A stretch of 64,000 bases of DNA, from the NCBI RefSeq assembly GCF_013391695.1, contig NZ_JACBGH010000012.1:1-64000 (forward strand), read 5' to 3'. Positions within the stretch are counted from its first letter, which is position 1; every line of letters begins with the position of its first letter. Under the pieces are notes generated by a model. That model had not been told where the DNA came from. It saw nothing but the letters and a program-made list of their open reading frames with translations, and made no database searches. The stretch is from Thiomicrorhabdus cannonii (GTDB lineage Bacteria; Pseudomonadota; Gammaproteobacteria; Thiomicrospirales; Thiomicrospiraceae). The position numbers were made by a program, and so were the translations under genes. Positions 62,087 to 64,000 of this stretch are shown piece after piece.

Positions 62087-63184
<1,098 letters not shown>

Positions 63185-63278
63185 CTAGGATTGTGGGAAT
63201 GGAAAGTGTCAATTTTAGCATTAGCGGTTAAAAACCCCTAAATTTAATCGACTGTTTTGAACCAATGGACAAATAACA

Positions 63279-63306
63279 AAAAAGCCCCGCTATTGCGGGG
63301 CTTTTT
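63279..63306 (-). terminator. Terminator of rplU-rpmA
   Basis: AAAAAGCCCCGC-TATT-GCGGGGCTTTTT, a 12-bp perfect stem, 20 bases after the rpmA stop and before obgE, which therefore likely has its own promoter as well. Confidence 0.9.
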
Positions 63307-63326
63307 CATCATCGTCCGAATAAAGA

Positions 63327-63584
63327 TTATTCAGTAACGATCGTCACGTAGGTACGAACTGGGTTACCTTTAGATACAAACGCAACTTGACCGGTTGCTT
63401 TTGCAAATAGGGTATCGTCTTTACCGCGACCAACGTTCACACCTGGGTGGAACTTAGTACCACGTTGACGAACAAGGATGCTACCCGCGTTTACTTGCTC
63501 GCCACCGAAACGCTTGACACCCAAGCGTTTGGCATTGGAATCGCGACCGTTTTTCGTACTACCTGCTGCCTTCTTATGAGCCAT
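63327..63584 (-). CDS. rpmA: 50S ribosomal protein L27
   Basis: L27 reaches the peptidyl-transferase centre. 85 residues beginning [22 protein letters not shown], with no amino-terminal extension to be cleaved. AGGAC precedes the ATG. It is 65 bases after rplU. Confidence 0.98.
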   Translation of the reverse strand: MAHKKAAGSTKNGRDSNAKRLGVKRFGGEQVNAGSILVRQRGTKFHPGVNVGRGKDDTLFAKATGQVAFVSKGNPVRTYVTIVTE

Positions 63585-63649
63585 GGTATTGTCCTTCTGT
63601 TAACAGCATTGCCCCCTACTCAGAAGCAATCCCGTTTGAGATTCATAAA

Positions 63650-63964
63650 TTAAGCTGAAATCTTACCGATTTTAACTTCAGTGTAGTTTTGGCGGTGACC
63701 TTGTTTAGTCTTAGATCGGTTCTTACGACGACGGAACTTGATGATAGTCACTTTCTTGCCACGACCGTTTGATTCAACGGTAGCAGAAACTTTAGCACCT
63801 TCAACAACAGGCGCACCAACTTTAACGTCAGCGCCTTCACCCACCATCAGTACTTCGTCAAATTCAACCGCATCGCCTACTTCTGCATTCAAAGACTCAA
63901 TGCGAATAACCTGACCTTCACGAACTCGATACTGCTTACCACCGGTTTTAATAACTGCGTACAT
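63650..63964 (-). CDS. rplU: 50S ribosomal protein L21
   Basis: L21 binds 23S rRNA with L20. 104 residues, beginning [23 protein letters not shown] and ending in the basic [23 protein letters not shown] stretch. GGGAG precedes the ATG. It heads rplU-rpmA; its promoter lies at or beyond the window edge. Confidence 0.98.
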   Translation of the reverse strand: MYAVIKTGGKQYRVREGQVIRIESLNAEVGDAVEFDEVLMVGEGADVKVGAPVVEGAKVSATVESNGRGKKVTIIKFRRRKNRSKTKQGHRQNYTEVKIGKISA

Positions 63965-64000
63965 ACATATCTCCCGGATATCTAAATTCTTTTTAATAAG

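Overview
The window is a gene-dense stretch of a gammaproteobacterial chromosome, almost entirely housekeeping. The order of the conserved blocks (leuS-lptE-holA, nadD-rsfS-rlmH, lnt-corC-ybeY-ybeZ-miaB, hemA-prfA-prmC-thiF/moeB, prs-rplY-pth-ychF, erpA-argC, groES-groEL, rplU-rpmA-obgE) is typical of Gammaproteobacteria. From memory of protein style I suspect a Thiomicrospira / Hydrogenovibrio / Thiomicrorhabdus type organism; no gene here proves that.

Layout. 1-120: outer end of an IS3-family element. 165-3666: rpsT, a hairpin repeat, then proA-nadD-rsfS-rlmH. 3883-14125: leuS-lptE-holA, a YbeL-like gene, and lnt-corC-ybeY-ybeZ with miaB. 14270-20098: the main accessory locus, with three pseudopilin-like genes, a two-domain response regulator, a histidine kinase and a pilin-like gene, all on the minus strand. 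20218-29009: a cysteine-cluster protein, a porin, rplM-rpsI, ychF, pth, rplY, prs, tRNA-Gln and a TPR lipoprotein. 29240-33338: hemA-prfA-prmC-thiF/moeB. 33356-42614: motAB, parC, a metal-binding protein, selO, two PilZ genes, an exported protein and parE. 42696-47256: pdxH, ung, a chemoreceptor, plsC and gmhB. 47398-56191: glyQS, tusA, an M23 peptidase, anmK, gltA, erpA and argC. 56451-64000: a Cache/PAS/degenerate-GGDEF protein, groESL under a perfect CIRCE operator, proB, obgE, rpmA and rplU.

The most striking non-genic signal is a 12-bp word, AACAGGCCGGGT. It occurs 18 times exactly on the two strands, against about 0.01 expected by chance. An A-rich flank usually precedes it (AAAACTSAACAGGCCGGGT). 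Most copies lie between genes; some form inverted pairs that make terminator hairpins, and others sit inside lptE, ybeY, prmC, thiF/moeB and selO, where they are read as TQQAG or PGLL. Density, lack of strand bias, terminator pairs and tolerated in-gene copies match DNA uptake sequences of Neisseriaceae and Pasteurellaceae, so I propose a DUS-like element. The second notable item is the pilin / two-component locus, which includes a prepilin fused to an RTX-like repeat domain.
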